Shown: positions 62,891 to 64,000 of the stretch, piece by piece
Layout of the letters: each line of letters opens with the position of its first letter
Position numbering within the stretch: position 1 is the stretch's first letter
Source of the DNA: Diphasiastrum complanatum
Taxonomy: Eukaryota > Streptophyta > Lycopodiopsida > Lycopodiales > Lycopodiaceae
Assembly: GCA_029204225.1 (NCBI GenBank)
Contig: CM055107.1
Coordinates: forward strand, 30,157,410-30,221,409
Direction: 5' to 3'
DNA length: 64,000 nucleotides
Notes under the pieces: model-generated
What the model saw: only the letters and a program-made list of their open reading frames with translations
Database searches by the model: none
Told to the model about the DNA's origin: nothing
Program-made: the position numbers and the translations under genes

Positions 62891-63347
62891 CATTCATTCA
62901 AAGGATTTCCAAGTTCTTTGTAGCTGCATTAAATAGTAATAATGTGATAGAATGCAATTTGATACAACAATAGTCAACAATTCTAGAATGAAAGTATCAT
63001 ATATATGTGCATAGTTATCCAATCTTTTATTCTTTTGACAAGATCAAAACACACCCAAAAGTATTACAAGTCCCCTCTAGGACACATCTTATTCACAATA
63101 TCCAATCTGAATCCTGGTTGATCCTAGTCCAACAATGGACATTTTTGAACACATGAGATCTTCTACATCAACGCCTTTGAGTTGTCTTGGAAATATAACC
63201 TCTTGAATCTATTCATACTTGCTATGTCTTCAAGTCTAATACACTATCCAAACTATCACCAATTGGCCTCTCGATTGCAATATTGTACTTGGTGTATCAA
63301 TGTGCATGATCTGTATCAACGTCTTTATTAAGGTAGTTTTGCCAGCA
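62891..63347 (-). mobile_element. Probable copia 3' LTR, partial
   Basis: The minus strand starts TGCTGGC at 63347, directly after the PPT ctaagggag. The downstream end is not defined. TGCTGG is also the start of the LTR at 17428, but further similarity is not obvious. Confidence 0.4.
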
Positions 63348-63480
63348 CTCCCTTAGCTTGAAGTGCAAGACAAAGAAATTTTCCAATGGAGATATCCATT
63401 TTACTTGTTAGGATGTTGGTCAATAGCTTATTTTAGGAATTTTAGACTCACTCATGTGAAGTGGATCCCTCTTTTGATGT
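63348..63480 (-). pseudogene. Copia pol C-terminus and PPT
   Basis: The minus strand reads LTNILTSKMDISIGKFLCLA and ends in a purine tract (63348-63356). This matches the usual copia end (a DIFTKxL-like block, then the PPT). It belongs to a different copy from the RT debris at 62130-62890, because the order on the strand is wrong for one element. Confidence 0.55.
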
Positions 63481-64000
63481 AGTTCTACATTCATATATGA
63501 TCATTGGGGTGATCCTTGTGAGGATTTCTATTAATTTGCACGGATGAGTAAAGCTATAAGAGATGTGGGTGTTTAGTTTGTGATTGCAGCAATGTACATC
63601 ATGTATCCAATGTCACACCTTATGACTATATATTTTTGCATTACATCGAGATAAACTCATGTCATTGATGGTTGATTATCATAATTAGGTTTGGTTGGAT
63701 TAAATGAAGAGTGATGAGATGGCAATGTCACTAATTCTTTTTGCTTTTGAGCACGGGTTACAACCAATATCGATACATTAGGAAGATCGTAGCAACCTTG
63801 ATGAAACCGATTTGTGTGAATTTTCATAATATCCCATTAAGTTGAAAGAAGTCCGATTCAATGGAGCACTAGGATTTTGAAGATTTTTCCTCACTAGACA
63901 ATTCTTATAATTGTGTCCATATCCACATTCGTGACAAAAATGTGTATACAATCCTTTATTAATACAGTCTACAATTTGACGACCTTCATCGCATCCACAA
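63481..64000 (-). other. CCHC-like scrap near the window end
   Basis: At 63915-63960 the minus strand reads HFCHECGYGHNYKNC, a CX2CX3HX4C knuckle, within a short open stretch starting at the window edge. It could be part of a retroelement Gag or LINE ORF1. The rest is stop-rich. Confidence 0.35.

Overview
This is nuclear DNA from a land plant, most likely a seed plant with a large, repeat-rich genome. A conifer or other gymnosperm would fit, but that is inference. Three things point this way: an F-box/kelch protein of the plant At1g55270 type, many decayed Ty1/copia and Ty3/gypsy polyproteins with plant-type primer-binding sites (TGGTATCAGAGC and variants), and long (GA)n/(CT)n arrays in AT-rich filler. 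Nothing bacterial, viral or CRISPR-like was seen.

The only clearly intact host gene is on the minus strand at 23847-25118: the last, large coding exon of an F-box/kelch gene. Its reading frame has no upstream ATG and starts at a splice acceptor, so a short first exon must lie upstream. About 4.5 kb further up, 29650-30110 is CpG-richer and holds three CACGTGGC (G-box/ABRE) elements, a plausible promoter. Two inverted-repeat elements follow: a GC-rich hairpin at 30337-30438 and a 486-bp foldback element at 31523-32008.

The left part (1-18270) is transposon debris: copia protease/integrase (960-2193), a gag-like ORF of an unusual short-LTR family (6586-7480), a minus-strand copia gag/protease with PBS and 5' LTR (8235-10751), a minus-strand gypsy element (11060-14420), and a plus-strand copia 3' half with PPT and 3' LTR (15740-18269). 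From 18270 to 23846 there is almost only non-coding sequence plus one dispersed repeat shared with 2270-2850.

The right part (34500-64000) is denser. It holds a small element with about 170-bp LTRs and a gag-like ORF (34731-36743), a solo LTR (37117-37820), a copia one-LTR junction (38803-40030), a copia 5' LTR plus gag start (40547-41572), a nearly complete gypsy pol (44955-47738), a non-autonomous minus-strand LTR element with a CCHC protein and a 930-bp purine tract (50385-54388), an inverted second copy of the first copia family (57578-59218) cut by a copia LTR plus gag (59221-61125), and copia RT/RNase H scraps to the end.

Between these lie exon-like pieces that belong to no transposon family I recognise. 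The best is an unknown gene family present twice (42012-43400 and 55560-56505), with the same phase-1 intron and conserved flanking residues in both copies. Each copy follows a truncated copia gag. Other unknown exon-like pieces are at 43565-44085 (-), 48271-48561 (+), 48606-48985 (-), 49424-50348 (+, behind a TATA box at 49068) and 61555-61992 (-). These are the most interesting parts of the window. All calls come from reading the sequence alone; LTR ends and family names have not been checked by alignment.
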